A stretch of 7,457 bases of DNA from contig CAIMFE010000006.1 of the NCBI GenBank assembly GCA_903840235.1, positions 1-7,457 of the forward strand, in the 5' to 3' direction. Positions 1 to 6,836 of the stretch are shown piece after piece; the first letter of the stretch is position 1, and every line of letters starts with the position of its first letter. Position numbers and translations under genes: made by a program. The notes below the pieces were generated by a model. That model worked only from the letters and a program-made list of their open reading frames with translations. It was not told where the DNA came from and ran no database searches. Origin of the DNA: an uncultured Opitutia bacterium (lineage in GTDB: Bacteria; Verrucomicrobiota; Verrucomicrobiia; Opitutales; UBA953).

Positions 1-207
1 GTTCATGAACGATTGGGGCTTTACTAAAAAGACGTTGGCATTTCCGAAAGTCACTTTCGCAACTGAAACAGAAAAACGTTTTTCTTCCTTCCAAACCGCA
101 CCGACTTTTTGAGCCAGTGCGTCCAAGAGAATCCAGCCCGCATTATGTCGGGTGGAGATGTATTCAGGGCCTGGATTGCCGAGGGCGGCGATAACCGAGA
201 ATGACAT
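1..207 (-). CDS. pth: Peptidyl-tRNA hydrolase, N-terminal part (cut by left edge)
   Basis: Peptidyl-tRNA hydrolase cleaves the ester bond of peptidyl-tRNAs that drop off stalled ribosomes, recycling tRNA in the cytoplasm. Only the first 69 codons are present; the frame is open to base 1, so the C-terminus (usual family length about 185-200 residues) lies outside. The start carries the family signature LGNPGPEY (residues 9-16) followed by TRHNAG (19-24). H21 corresponds to the catalytic His20 of the E. coli enzyme, N11 to its Asn10, and the FMN at 67-69 supplies the equivalent of Asn68; all three fit with an offset of one, which also supports the chosen ATG at 205-207. It follows the L25 gene by 43 bp on the same strand, a common bacterial pairing, so the two are probably cotranscribed. 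The leader has at most a weak GAAG before the ATG. Identification is firm. Confidence 0.95.
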   Translation of the reverse strand, partial: MSFSVIAALGNPGPEYISTRHNAGWILLDALAQKVGAVWKEEKRFSVSVAKVTFGNANVFLVKPQSFMN

Positions 208-250
208 TTGACTTCAAAGAACAGGTACCAGGAACGCCTGGCGCGGAAAA

Positions 251-955
251 TTATTTCTTGGCGGCAGGAGCAGCGGCGGCAGCAGGAGCAGCACCAGCGG
301 CAGGAGCAGCGCCAGCGGCAGCAGCACCAGCAGCAGGAGCGGCGGCGCCGTCGGCTGTGGTAGCAGTAGTAACTGCGGCGGGCTCGGCAGCAGCTTCTTC
401 TGCAGCCATTTCGGAGCAAACCACCACAACGCGACCACGATCACCAGGGAAAGAAATACCTGCAGGTGCTTTAATATCACCCACGTGAATCGATTCATTT
501 ACTTTCAGAGCAGTGACATCGACTTCGATAAATTCAGGTAAATCTTTAGGTAAGCAACGTACGTTGATGGTCTGCGAAACAATCGCGAGTGTACCACCAT
601 CGGTCTTCACACCATATGCTTCACCCACGGTACGAATAGGAATTGCTACCGACATCGGTGCGTTCGGATCGATTTGTTGGATATCGATGTGGAGGAATTT
701 TTGAGTGATCGGGTGGCGTTGAAACTCTTTGATGATCGAGAGCATCTTGCTGCCATTGAATTCGAGCTCAATGAGCGCAGCGGCCGTGCCCTTCTTGCGC
801 ATGAGGTCGCGGAAATTTTCTTGGTTCACAGCCACACTGTGCGTGCCGGCTGGGCCATAAATAATGGCTGGGATGGAGCCATCAATACGCAGGCGGCGGG
901 AGTGACCACGGCCGTGGTTCTGACGACTAGTGACGGAGAGACTGAGCTGCTTCAT
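251..955 (-). CDS. rplY: 50S ribosomal protein L25 (CTC/TL5 type) with long Ala-rich tail
   Basis: L25 binds 5S rRNA in the large ribosomal subunit. The 234-residue product is the long two-domain CTC/TL5 form. The 5S-binding barrel spans roughly residues 1-92, with SRRLRIDGSIPAIIYG (19-34) and the FQRHPITQKFLHIDIQ block (78-93) that is a hallmark of the family. The C-terminal TL5-like beta domain follows at about 95-182, including VGEAYGVKTDGG and LPEFIEVDV. The last 51 residues (184-234) are low complexity, with 31 alanines interspersed with Pro, Gly and Thr and ending in KK; they form no known domain and are probably disordered. The ATG at 953-955 begins the conserved MKQLSL-type N-terminus. 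No Shine-Dalgarno is visible upstream (the leader reads TTTACACACAATT). The pth gene follows in the same direction. In many bacteria prs lies nearby, but none is seen here. Confidence 0.95.
   Translation of the reverse strand: MKQLSLSVTSRQNHGRGHSRRLRIDGSIPAIIYGPAGTHSVAVNQENFRDLMRKKGTAAALIELEFNGSKMLSIIKEFQRHPITQKFLHIDIQQIDPNAPMSVAIPIRTVGEAYGVKTDGGTLAIVSQTINVRCLPKDLPEFIEVDVTALKVNESIHVGDIKAPAGISFPGDRGRVVVVCSEMAAEEAAAEPAAVTTATTADGAAAPAAGAAAAGAAPAAGAAPAAAAAPAAKK
261..345 (-). repeat. Imperfect 18-bp coding repeat in the L25 tail
   Basis: On the plus strand the 11-mer GCAGGAGCAGC recurs at 264, 282 and 300, an 18-bp period, and a variant (GCAGGAGCGGC) lies at 333. Read on the minus strand this encodes repeated AAGAAP-like hexapeptides in the L25 C-terminal tail. 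The period is a multiple of three, so copy-number change would keep the frame. The opposite strand also reads open here, only because the GC-rich triplet repeat lacks stops. Confidence 0.75.
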
Positions 956-991
956 AATTGTGTGTAAATTTTAGATTAGATTCTCGTAAGT

Positions 992-1003
992 CGCGGGCCC
1001 GCG
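992..1003. promoter_or_regulatory. 12-bp GC palindrome upstream of L25
   Basis: CGCGGGCCCGCG is a perfect 12-bp inverted repeat lying 37 bp upstream of the L25 start codon. If transcribed it would sit in the 5' leader and could fold as a 4-bp stem with a 4-nt loop, or the DNA could be a dimeric protein site. No function is known; it is listed as sequence structure only. Confidence 0.35.
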
Positions 1004-1070
1004 TAGTGCGGCCGTGCCTTGACGAGAGGAAGGAAGGTTCAACTTGGTAAGCCGCCAGCGACTTGCAAGC

Positions 1071-1082
1071 GGTAAATTTACC
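1071..1082. promoter_or_regulatory. 12-bp AT-rich palindrome, operator-like
   Basis: GGTAAATTTACC is a perfect 12-bp inverted repeat between the dehydrogenase gene's stop and the L25 gene, and another TTACC half-site follows 7 bp later at 1090-1094. It has the size and symmetry of a binding site for a dimeric regulator. It lies about 115 bp upstream of the L25 start, on the upstream side of any L25 promoter. The regulator is unknown, and chance occurrence is not excluded. Confidence 0.35.
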
Positions 1083-1090
1083 TAAAGATT

Positions 1091-1109
1091 ACCCCCTAAA
1101 ATAGAGGGT
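1091..1109 (-). terminator. Stem-loop after the dehydrogenase-cytochrome gene, weak terminator candidate
   Basis: Twelve bases after the stop codon of the 903-residue gene, the minus-strand RNA can form ACCCUCU/AGGGGGU around a five-base AUUUU loop. The one non-Watson-Crick position is a G-U wobble only in the minus-strand transcript, which favours that direction. There is no U-tract after the stem (AAUCUUU follows), so intrinsic termination would be inefficient. It may instead protect the 3' end of the message. Confidence 0.35.
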
Positions 1110-1120
1110 TTATTGGGTTT

Positions 1121-3832
1121 TTAGCGATAAGTTGCCATCCAAGCCGCAATATCGGCCACTTCTTGCGCAGTTAAACCGAGTTGTTCGGCCGACATCATTA
1201 AAGATCGGTTCATCTTATTAATCTCTAAGCCGTCGGGCTTGCCTTCTTTGTTAACTCGTTGGCTGATAAAGCTTTTGGGAATAAGTTGGCTGACTCCGCC
1301 CACGGAAAGGACGGACAGTGGATCACCCTCCCCTTGCATAATTCCGTCCACCTGGACTCCATTTTTTAATTTTATGGTAAATCCATCGTACCCGTGAGCG
1401 ATATCCGCCGAGGGATTAACAATCGAACGAACGACAGCTTGGACGCCTTGGCGAGTACCCCAACCACGAAGTTCGGGTCCGAGCGCAACACCGGCACCGT
1501 TGACTTGGTGACACATGGTACAACGCAGAATGAGCTGACCACCTTTTTCGGGATCACCTTTTTTATTAAGAACATCCTGCTCAGTATAAGTCGGACGCGG
1601 AGGCTCCATCGACATGATCGAGTTTACGACGATTTTTTCAGGATCATAAACGCCAGATTTTTTTAACTCGGTGCGTAAATCATAAGCGGCCCATAATCCG
1701 GAGATGCGCATTAAGACCCAACGCGTGGCTTCATTTTTTAATTCCGACTCACTCGAACATAATTGAATCATCGCAAGTCCAGCTTCCTTAGACTCGATGA
1801 ACGAAAGTGTTTCGAGTGCTAAGAGTTTTTGCTCTTTCGAAAGTTCAGTGGAACGAACGCGTGTGACACAATCTTGTACGATGGAGGCTGGATGTAAAAT
1901 CCAGGCTAGTTTTTCAATCTGAGGCGTCCAGGTCTTGGCATCGGTTTTAATCGCTGCCCAAACTTCTTCCTGTTTTCCGGCAGAAGCTACGCCAAACGCC
2001 GTTAACGAATTTTTGTCCGTGTGATCAATCTTCGCAGCGAGGGTGATTAAAATAGGTAATGCTTTATCCGCAGACACACCGTGCAACGAGGTCGCTACAT
2101 CACGACGCACGGCACTATTAGAATCATTAGCTAAAATCTTAGCGTAGCCTAAAACATCCACACCGGCACGACGTAAGGCACGATAGGCAGTGATACGATT
2201 TTGTGGATTAGGGTCTTTTAATAATCCTTCGCAGTTTTTTACTCCTTCGTCTCCTAAATAAGGGAGCAACCAAATAGCACGGGCTGCTACAAAAGAGTTC
2301 TTATCATTTAAAAGTTCTTTAATCGCTGGTAAGGATTTTTCTTTGAAAGATTGAACCGCTTTAAAAGCTTGGTGACGAACATTCACGGCGGGATTGCGCA
2401 ACGCATCAACGGCACCTTCAGGAGTCGTTAAATCAATTTTCGGAATGACCGATTTAAAACCTTTCGGGGCGAGACGGTAAATGGAGCCTTGGCATTGATC
2501 ATCGAGCGTTTGGTGGCCACCCACGCGTGCGTCATACCAATCCGCAATGTAAATAGCGCCATCTGGGCCCACACAAATATCGGAAGGACGGAATAAAACT
2601 TTTTCTTTCGCGGTGGTATCTTTTTTAGGCTTATTGAAATCTACGCCGTAATATTCTTTTTCCGCATTGGAAGTCACCCACTCCAGACGCGACTCGGCAT
2701 CTAATTTGAAACCAGCCTTTTGGGGCTGAATCTTATAGGCCAAAATGGTGTTACGGGAAGATTCACAACTGAGCAGCGTGCCGTTCCATTTTTCATCGAG
2801 CGCACCGTTTTCATAAACCACCATGCCCGAGGGTGAACCCGAACCATAAATGTCGCCGACATCAAAGGTGTCAGGATCGTCTTGGCGCCAATGGGCGCGC
2901 GCAAAAGATTGGGCCGGTCCGCGACGAACTGAGCGGAAGCTTTGACCCGTCGGCGTCGTGAAGCCAGCACTCGCGTATTCTAAAACATAAGAAGTGCGAC
3001 AACTCATCGAGTCATCATTATCGCCTTGGAATAAATCGCCAAAGGAAGTTGGGAAGTGCTCAAAACTATTGCGGTATCCATTACCAATGACTTCGACGTT
3101 GCTACCATCGTCATTCATGCGCGCGGAAAAACCTGAAATCCAAACAAACCCATCGTCGCTTTTTTGACCTTGAGCCTTAGCGCGATCAAACGGCCATTTT
3201 GCTCCGCGTTGGTCATCGTAGTTACTGACGATGTTAAAATTCTTTCCCGATTTATCCGTAAAAACTCCGCCACAGTTTCCAGCATTCAGATAAAGTTTAC
3301 CATCAGGGCCAGCGACTACCGCGTGAAGCGAGTGGTCGTGGTCTTGTCCACCAAAGCCCGTGAGTAAAATCTCTCGCTTATCGACTGCCGGATCAAATTT
3401 TCCATCGCGATTAACGTCGGTGTATTTAATTAAATCTGGAGCGTGGGAAACGATGATGACGTTGTCGAGAACCGCAATCCCGAGCGGCGAGGACAAGTTA
3501 GGGTCTTGCACAAAAGTTTGGACGGTATCCGCCTGACCATTTCCCTTCGTGTCACTCAAAATCACTACACGATCACCTTCGGGGCGACGTTTACCGCCGA
3601 CATTATATTGACGATAATTTACACCTTCCGTCACCCAAACACGTCCTTGAGCATCGATATCAAAATTCGTGGGGTTGGCGAGCATCGGAGAACGTGCCCA
3701 CAAAGTGAGCTCCATTCCTTCTGGTATCTGGAAAAGATTAAGGGCCACATCGCCACCTTCCTTGGGCTCATAAAATTTAGGAGCCGCGCACAGTGTAGTC
3801 GCTGCTAAAAATAAGAGTGAAAATCTTAACAT
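1121..3832 (-). CDS. PVC-type exported dehydrogenase-cytochrome c fusion (beta-propeller, HEAT, CxxCH)
   Basis: The 903-residue protein has the Planctomycetes/Verrucomicrobia 'membrane-bound dehydrogenase' layout. Residues 1-17 look like a Sec signal peptide (hydrophobic LLFLAATTLCAA). Residues about 25-455 form the propeller domain, with VWVTEGVNYR (66-74), Ca-site-like DTKGNGQAD (94-102) and DVNRDGKFD (139-147), NGYRNSFEH (251-259) and ADWYDARVGGH (430-440). A helical HEAT-like region covers about 470-720. The C-terminal haem domain (about 755-903) carries CTMCH at 771-775 for covalent haem c; the likely distal Met is M879 or M880 in the SLMM segment. It probably oxidises a sugar or polyol in the periplasm and passes electrons to its own haem; the true substrate is unknown in this family. 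It lies 66 bp downstream of the isomerase gene on the same strand. The Cys at 15 is not in a proper lipobox. No Shine-Dalgarno is visible (CACCCCTCAAATTT before ATG). Confidence 0.9.
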   Translation of the reverse strand: MLRFSLLFLAATTLCAAPKFYEPKEGGDVALNLFQIPEGMELTLWARSPMLANPTNFDIDAQGRVWVTEGVNYRQYNVGGKRRPEGDRVVILSDTKGNGQADTVQTFVQDPNLSSPLGIAVLDNVIIVSHAPDLIKYTDVNRDGKFDPAVDKREILLTGFGGQDHDHSLHAVVAGPDGKLYLNAGNCGGVFTDKSGKNFNIVSNYDDQRGAKWPFDRAKAQGQKSDDGFVWISGFSARMNDDGSNVEVIGNGYRNSFEHFPTSFGDLFQGDNDDSMSCRTSYVLEYASAGFTTPTGQSFRSVRRGPAQSFARAHWRQDDPDTFDVGDIYGSGSPSGMVVYENGALDEKWNGTLLSCESSRNTILAYKIQPQKAGFKLDAESRLEWVTSNAEKEYYGVDFNKPKKDTTAKEKVLFRPSDICVGPDGAIYIADWYDARVGGHQTLDDQCQGSIYRLAPKGFKSVIPKIDLTTPEGAVDALRNPAVNVRHQAFKAVQSFKEKSLPAIKELLNDKNSFVAARAIWLLPYLGDEGVKNCEGLLKDPNPQNRITAYRALRRAGVDVLGYAKILANDSNSAVRRDVATSLHGVSADKALPILITLAAKIDHTDKNSLTAFGVASAGKQEEVWAAIKTDAKTWTPQIEKLAWILHPASIVQDCVTRVRSTELSKEQKLLALETLSFIESKEAGLAMIQLCSSESELKNEATRWVLMRISGLWAAYDLRTELKKSGVYDPEKIVVNSIMSMEPPRPTYTEQDVLNKKGDPEKGGQLILRCTMCHQVNGAGVALGPELRGWGTRQGVQAVVRSIVNPSADIAHGYDGFTIKLKNGVQVDGIMQGEGDPLSVLSVGGVSQLIPKSFISQRVNKEGKPDGLEINKMNRSLMMSAEQLGLTAQEVADIAAWMATYR
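1508..1522 (-). other. Haem c attachment motif (CTMCH codons)
   Basis: These five codons encode C771-T-M-C774-H775 of the PVC dehydrogenase, the canonical CxxCH motif in which two cysteines bind haem vinyl groups and His is the proximal iron ligand. It is the only CxxCH in the protein, so one haem per chain is expected. Maturation would need export and a cytochrome c assembly system encoded elsewhere. Confidence 0.9.
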
Positions 3833-3898
3833 AAATTTGAGGGGTGACTGATTAGGGATTTAAATGCTGGCAGGATAAAGAGCAAACAAGGTTAAAAA

Positions 3899-4813
3899 TT
3901 ATTTCCACCAGTTCTGCAGAGTGACTAAATCGTCCTTTGACGCTTTAATCACATTCGCTAAAAAGTCGGGCTGTTTAATATCACCCTTTAAATATTCGAT
4001 ATGAATGAGACAGGGTCCGGCGTAATTAATCTTTTTCAATACACCGACCGACTCTTTATTGACGAGGCCCGACGCCAGAGAAACGGAGCGAGGGACGTTA
4101 TTTTCCCAAACGTAATTTTTGAATTGGACTACCCCTAAGCGATCACTGGCGAGGGCAAATTCAGTCGGCCAAGAAAGGCCGCCTTCGACTTTCGCGTGCA
4201 TCATATCAAAAGCCCAGGCGACCTCACTGAGCGGATAGTCCTTCATTAAGAGTGCGATATCCCAAATTCCTGCTCCGGCCATTTTCGCGCCCGAGTGATT
4301 TTGGTAAATAGGTTGAATGCCGATTTCTTTAGCAAGGGTGACGAGGTCGTGAAATTTTGAACGGAAAGAATCGAGCTGTGGCCAAATGGGTTTGGTATTG
4401 TCGTAACGATACCAGCCCATGCGAAAACGTTTCACTCCGCATTTTTGAGCAGCGCGTAAAATTTCTTCGGTGCGGCTCGCTTTACTCACATCAATGATGT
4501 CCGTCGTTAAAGTCACCACGTCTAATTTCTCATTCCGGTAAGCTTCCACCATCTTGGGTATTTCATCAATCACATCAGCTCCTTCGCGAATTTCTTTTTT
4601 TCTAATCGGCACTTCCACGCCATCATAACCAATCGCCACAACGTGTTTCGCAATTTCCTGGTAGGACAAACCAACGAAGGGCTTAGTGAAAAAATGGAAG
4701 GTCGGTTTAAGCATAGGGGGATTGGCTTGGGCTAGCATAAATGACGGGCGGTAAGCGGCCGCTGAAAATAACAGCGCCGATTGCGCGAGAAAGTTTCGTC
4801 GAGAGATGCTCAT
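3899..4813 (-). CDS. Tat-exported sugar phosphate isomerase/epimerase-like TIM barrel protein
   Basis: The 304-residue protein belongs to the xylose isomerase-like TIM-barrel superfamily (AP endonuclease 2 fold), whose members isomerise or epimerise sugars and inositols using divalent metal. A twin-arginine signal SRRNFL (4-9) is followed by a hydrophobic stretch and an AQA cleavage-type site near residue 30, so it should be exported folded. Barrel landmarks are GYDGVEVP (62-69, E67), YQNHSG (170-175), AFDMMHA (201-207) and HIEY (271-274). E67, H173 or N172, D203/H206 and E273 are plausible metal or substrate ligands by family analogy. Its ATG abuts the TAA of the upstream dehydrogenase gene with no spacing, suggesting translational coupling and linked function. 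The metabolic substrate cannot be told. An IolE-like or hydroxypyruvate isomerase-like role is possible, but export argues against a simple phosphate-sugar enzyme. Confidence 0.85.
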   Translation of the reverse strand: MSISRRNFLAQSALLFSAAAYRPSFMLAQANPPMLKPTFHFFTKPFVGLSYQEIAKHVVAIGYDGVEVPIRKKEIREGADVIDEIPKMVEAYRNEKLDVVTLTTDIIDVSKASRTEEILRAAQKCGVKRFRMGWYRYDNTKPIWPQLDSFRSKFHDLVTLAKEIGIQPIYQNHSGAKMAGAGIWDIALLMKDYPLSEVAWAFDMMHAKVEGGLSWPTEFALASDRLGVVQFKNYVWENNVPRSVSLASGLVNKESVGVLKKINYAGPCLIHIEYLKGDIKQPDFLANVIKASKDDLVTLQNWWK

Positions 4814-6094
4814 TTATTTTTTCTTAGAAACGGTGAGTCGACGCACTTCGCCTAAGCCGAGTGATGTATAAAGAATATCGCCATTGCGTGGATCAAAACC
4901 GAAACCTGTCACCGTCACATCATTGCATAAAAATTCATCCGTCCAAACTCCGTCGACTTCACGCAAGGCCTTTAACCAACCGCGTCCGTAATCCGCAAAA
5001 ATATATGCACCCTTCAACGAGGGAATCGTCTCACCGCGATAAACACATCCGCCCGTGACCGAAATACCTTCTTTGTGTTCGTAATCGTGAATCGGTTCGA
5101 TGTATCCAGAATTTGGATTCGGTTTATTTTTTTCGGAATAAACTTTCGTTGCTGATTTATTAAAGCTGTGTAAACCCTCGCGATCGCTCCATCCGTAATC
5201 GCCTCCGGGGACGATGATATCGATTTCCTCGTAGAGGTTTTGGCCGACGTCACCGGTGAAGATTCGACCCGTTGGGGGGTCGAAACTGAAGCGCCAGGGG
5301 TTGCGGAGGCCGATAGCCCAAGTCTCGGTTCGGACCTTGGAGGGGTCTAATTTCACCCCCCGACAGGTGGTGGCGGCCACAAAAGGGTTGTCGGACGGCA
5401 CCGCATAAAACGCCCCACCCTGGGCATCTAGGATTACCGACGGGTGGCTGTTAGGGGTCAGGTTGCCCGGGCGTTTATCGACGTCTATACGGTAGATGGC
5501 TCCATGAAAACCTTTCATGATATCGCCCGAGTTTTTGAGCCGATCATCGGCCTGACCTCCATCGCCACAGCTTATATATAAGTAGCCATCGGGACCGAAG
5601 TGTAAATCGCCCCCATTATGGTTACTGGCTGAGTCTAATTGAGTAATCACAGGCTGTTCCGACTCCTTAGATACTTTGAGCGATGAAATATCGGCTAATT
5701 TGAATCGTGATAGGCGCTGGTGGAGTTTTCCCTTAATCTTAAGGCTATAATATACAAAGAGATAGGGATTTTTATCGAGTTCGGGATGGAGGGCTGCTCC
5801 GAGCAAACCGCACTCGCCACCCTGCTCAAATACACCATCGATCGGCTTACTGACGTCTAGAATCTGTGTTTTTTCTGCATCAGATTCTCTCAATTTTACG
5901 CGTTGGATTTGGCCGCACTTTTCGAGGACTAAAAGTTCGTCCTTTCGACCCTGGACTGAGACGAGACCGAGAGGCTGGACAAATTTCAGAGGACCAAAAG
6001 CTGGTTCACCGCGATAGGTAATTTCTGTCTGAGCGTCCATCGAGCTGGGCAAAAAAATTGCGACCAGAAGAGCGATCAAGAAATCAATTTTCAT
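4814..6094 (-). CDS. Glucose/sorbosone dehydrogenase family exported beta-propeller (PQQ-type)
   Basis: The 426-residue protein matches the soluble aldose sugar dehydrogenase (GSDH, YliI-like) family of six-bladed propellers that oxidise sugars with PQQ. A Sec signal occupies about residues 1-21 (hydrophobic FLIALLVAIFLPSS, then MDAQ). Family motifs run in order: GGECGLLGAALHP (92-104), SNHNGGDLHFGPDG (157-170, H159 being the likely catalytic base), YLYISCGDGG (171-180), GLRNPWRFSFD (262-272, R264/N265 likely PQQ contacts), GDVGQNLYEEID (281-292), GGDYGW (297-302) and FADYGRG (366-372). It is the first gene of the minus-strand run, with its TAA directly joined to the isomerase ATG. The leader is C-rich (CCCCCTCCACC before ATG) and has no Shine-Dalgarno. 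PQQ use is inferred from the family; some PVC homologues may have other roles. Confidence 0.88.
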   Translation of the reverse strand: MKIDFLIALLVAIFLPSSMDAQTEITYRGEPAFGPLKFVQPLGLVSVQGRKDELLVLEKCGQIQRVKLRESDAEKTQILDVSKPIDGVFEQGGECGLLGAALHPELDKNPYLFVYYSLKIKGKLHQRLSRFKLADISSLKVSKESEQPVITQLDSASNHNGGDLHFGPDGYLYISCGDGGQADDRLKNSGDIMKGFHGAIYRIDVDKRPGNLTPNSHPSVILDAQGGAFYAVPSDNPFVAATTCRGVKLDPSKVRTETWAIGLRNPWRFSFDPPTGRIFTGDVGQNLYEEIDIIVPGGDYGWSDREGLHSFNKSATKVYSEKNKPNPNSGYIEPIHDYEHKEGISVTGGCVYRGETIPSLKGAYIFADYGRGWLKALREVDGVWTDEFLCNDVTVTGFGFDPRNGDILYTSLGLGEVRRLTVSKKK

Positions 6095-6113
6095 GGTGGA
6101 GGGGGCGGAGGGG
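6095..6113 (+). other. G-rich tract abutting the start codon of the dehydrogenase gene
   Basis: The plus strand carries consecutive G-runs (GG, GG, GGGGG, GG, GGGG, single-base spacers) directly against the minus-strand ATG at 6092-6094. The DNA could form a G-quadruplex, and the mRNA has a C-rich leader containing two CCUCC blocks instead of a ribosome-binding site. Function is unproven. Confidence 0.4.
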
Positions 6114-6157
6114 TAAGCTCTCCAATACTGATGACACTAAATTGAGTAAGCGCAAGT

Positions 6158-6172
6158 CGGGGCTATGCCCCG
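6158..6172. other. Perfect 6-bp stem-loop in the divergent intergenic region
   Basis: CGGGGC-TAT-GCCCCG lies between the divergent GSDH-like and HU genes, 64 bp from the former and 110 bp from the latter. No T-run follows on either strand, so it is not an obvious terminator. It could be an operator or a leader hairpin of the GSDH-like message. The rest of this intergenic stretch is AT-rich near HU, without a convincing -35/-10 pair. Confidence 0.35.
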
Positions 6173-6281
6173 CTGATACGTCCCGCACCCCCCATGTAAA
6201 ATACCTTTATTTTTCGCTGGTTTTATTCGCATACATCGCTAATAAATAAACCCGCAATACTGCACCTAACAAATAACTACT

Positions 6282-6569
6282 ATGTCCAAAGCCCTCACCA
6301 AATCCCAAGTCGCTGCTGCCATCGCTGAAAAGAATGAGCTCAGCAAAAAACAAGCTGTAGCGATTCTCGAAAGCATCGCTCAACTCGCTTACAAGAACGC
6401 GAAGAACTCCTTCACGCTTCCTGGTCTCGGTAAGCTCGTTCTCGTTCAGCGCAAAGCTCGCCTCGGTCGCAATCCTGCTACTGGCGAAACTATCCAGATC
6501 AAAGCTAAGAAGGTCGTAAAATTCCGCGTAGCGAAAGCTGCGAAGGACGCGATCCTCGGAACTAAGTAA
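6282..6569 (+). CDS. HU-family nucleoid DNA-binding protein
   Basis: HU-type proteins bind and bend DNA as dimers and organise the nucleoid. The 95-residue length is normal. Residues 1-45 form the helical dimer body (KSQVAAAIAEKNELSKKQAV), residues about 44-55 carry the FTLPGLGKLVL beta segment, and the beta-arm tip GRNPATGE (62-69) holds the intercalating Pro65. The C-terminal KKVVKFRVAKAAKDAI block completes the fold. The protein is basic and ends in GTK. The Pro in LPGLGK replaces the more usual residue of the F-L-x-G-x-G motif. The gene stands alone on the plus strand, divergent from the sugar-oxidation genes, and is closed by a strong terminator. The leader (ACAAATAACTACT) lacks a Shine-Dalgarno. 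Whether it is the main HU or a paralogue cannot be told from one locus. Confidence 0.95.
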   Translation: MSKALTKSQVAAAIAEKNELSKKQAVAILESIAQLAYKNAKNSFTLPGLGKLVLVQRKARLGRNPATGETIQIKAKKVVKFRVAKAAKDAILGTK

Positions 6570-6592
6570 TTTTAGAATTACTTTCTTCAAAC

Positions 6593-6625
6593 AGAGGCGC
6601 CTCATTGAGGCGCCTCTTTTGTTTT
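6593..6625 (+). terminator. Strong intrinsic terminator of the HU gene
   Basis: AGAGGCGCCTC (6593-6603) and GAGGCGCCTCT (6607-6617) form a perfect 11-bp GC-rich stem around a three-base ATT loop, followed by TTTGTTTT. It begins 23 bp after the HU stop codon. Each arm contains the self-palindrome GAGGCGCCTC. The T-run is only on the plus side, so termination is one-directional. Confidence 0.93.
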
Positions 6626-6725
6626 AGGGTCTAAATCATTAGTGATTTTTCAACTAAGTGAATCCGTGAAGAGGATTTTCTTGCCCAGTCACCCCGAGAT
6701 GGAGTGAATGGTCTCTACGCAAGAA

Positions 6726-6809
6726 GCCCGGGTGGCGAAATGGCAGCCGCAGCGGATTCAAAATCCGCCGCCCCTTAAAGGCATGAAGGTTCGAGTCCTT
6801 TCCCGGGCA
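6726..6809 (+). tRNA. tRNA-Leu (anticodon CAA)
   Basis: An 84-nt class II tRNA cloverleaf is complete. The acceptor stem pairs GCCCGGG (6726-6732) with CCCGGGC (6802-6808), and A6809 is the discriminator expected for leucine. The anticodon stem is GCGGA/TCCGC (6752-6756, 6764-6768) around the loop TTCAAAA, giving anticodon CAA at 6759-6761 for UUG codons. A variable arm with a GCC/GGC stem follows, then a T arm GAAGG-TTCGAGT-CCTTT. The D arm has the TGGCGAAATGGCAG pattern typical of bacterial tRNA-Leu. The 3' CCA is not encoded (CTT follows), so CCA must be added by nucleotidyltransferase. It stands alone, between the HU terminator and a converging small gene. Confidence 0.96.
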
Positions 6810-6836
6810 CTTGCGTAATTTAGAAAAATTTGGGAA

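Noticed and set aside
201..488. Plus-strand Ala-rich and minus-strand Leu-rich or Arg/Cys-rich open frames over the L25 tail
   Set aside because: They are alternative frames of the GC-rich triplet repeat inside rplY. The L25 frame carries recognisable conserved domains, and these do not.
3785..3832. Lipoprotein signal in the PVC dehydrogenase (Cys at residue 15)
   Set aside because: The sequence before the Cys is TTL, with Leu at -1, which does not fit a lipobox; an ordinary signal peptidase I site is more likely.
3833..3898. Separate promoter for the PVC dehydrogenase in the 66-bp gap
   Set aside because: A TTGTTT box can be found on the minus strand, but the spaced -10 (CATTTA) matches poorly, so no call was made.
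6158..6172. Terminator in the HU/GSDH divergent region
   Set aside because: The 6-bp stem is followed by no T-run on either strand, and no gene ends into this region.
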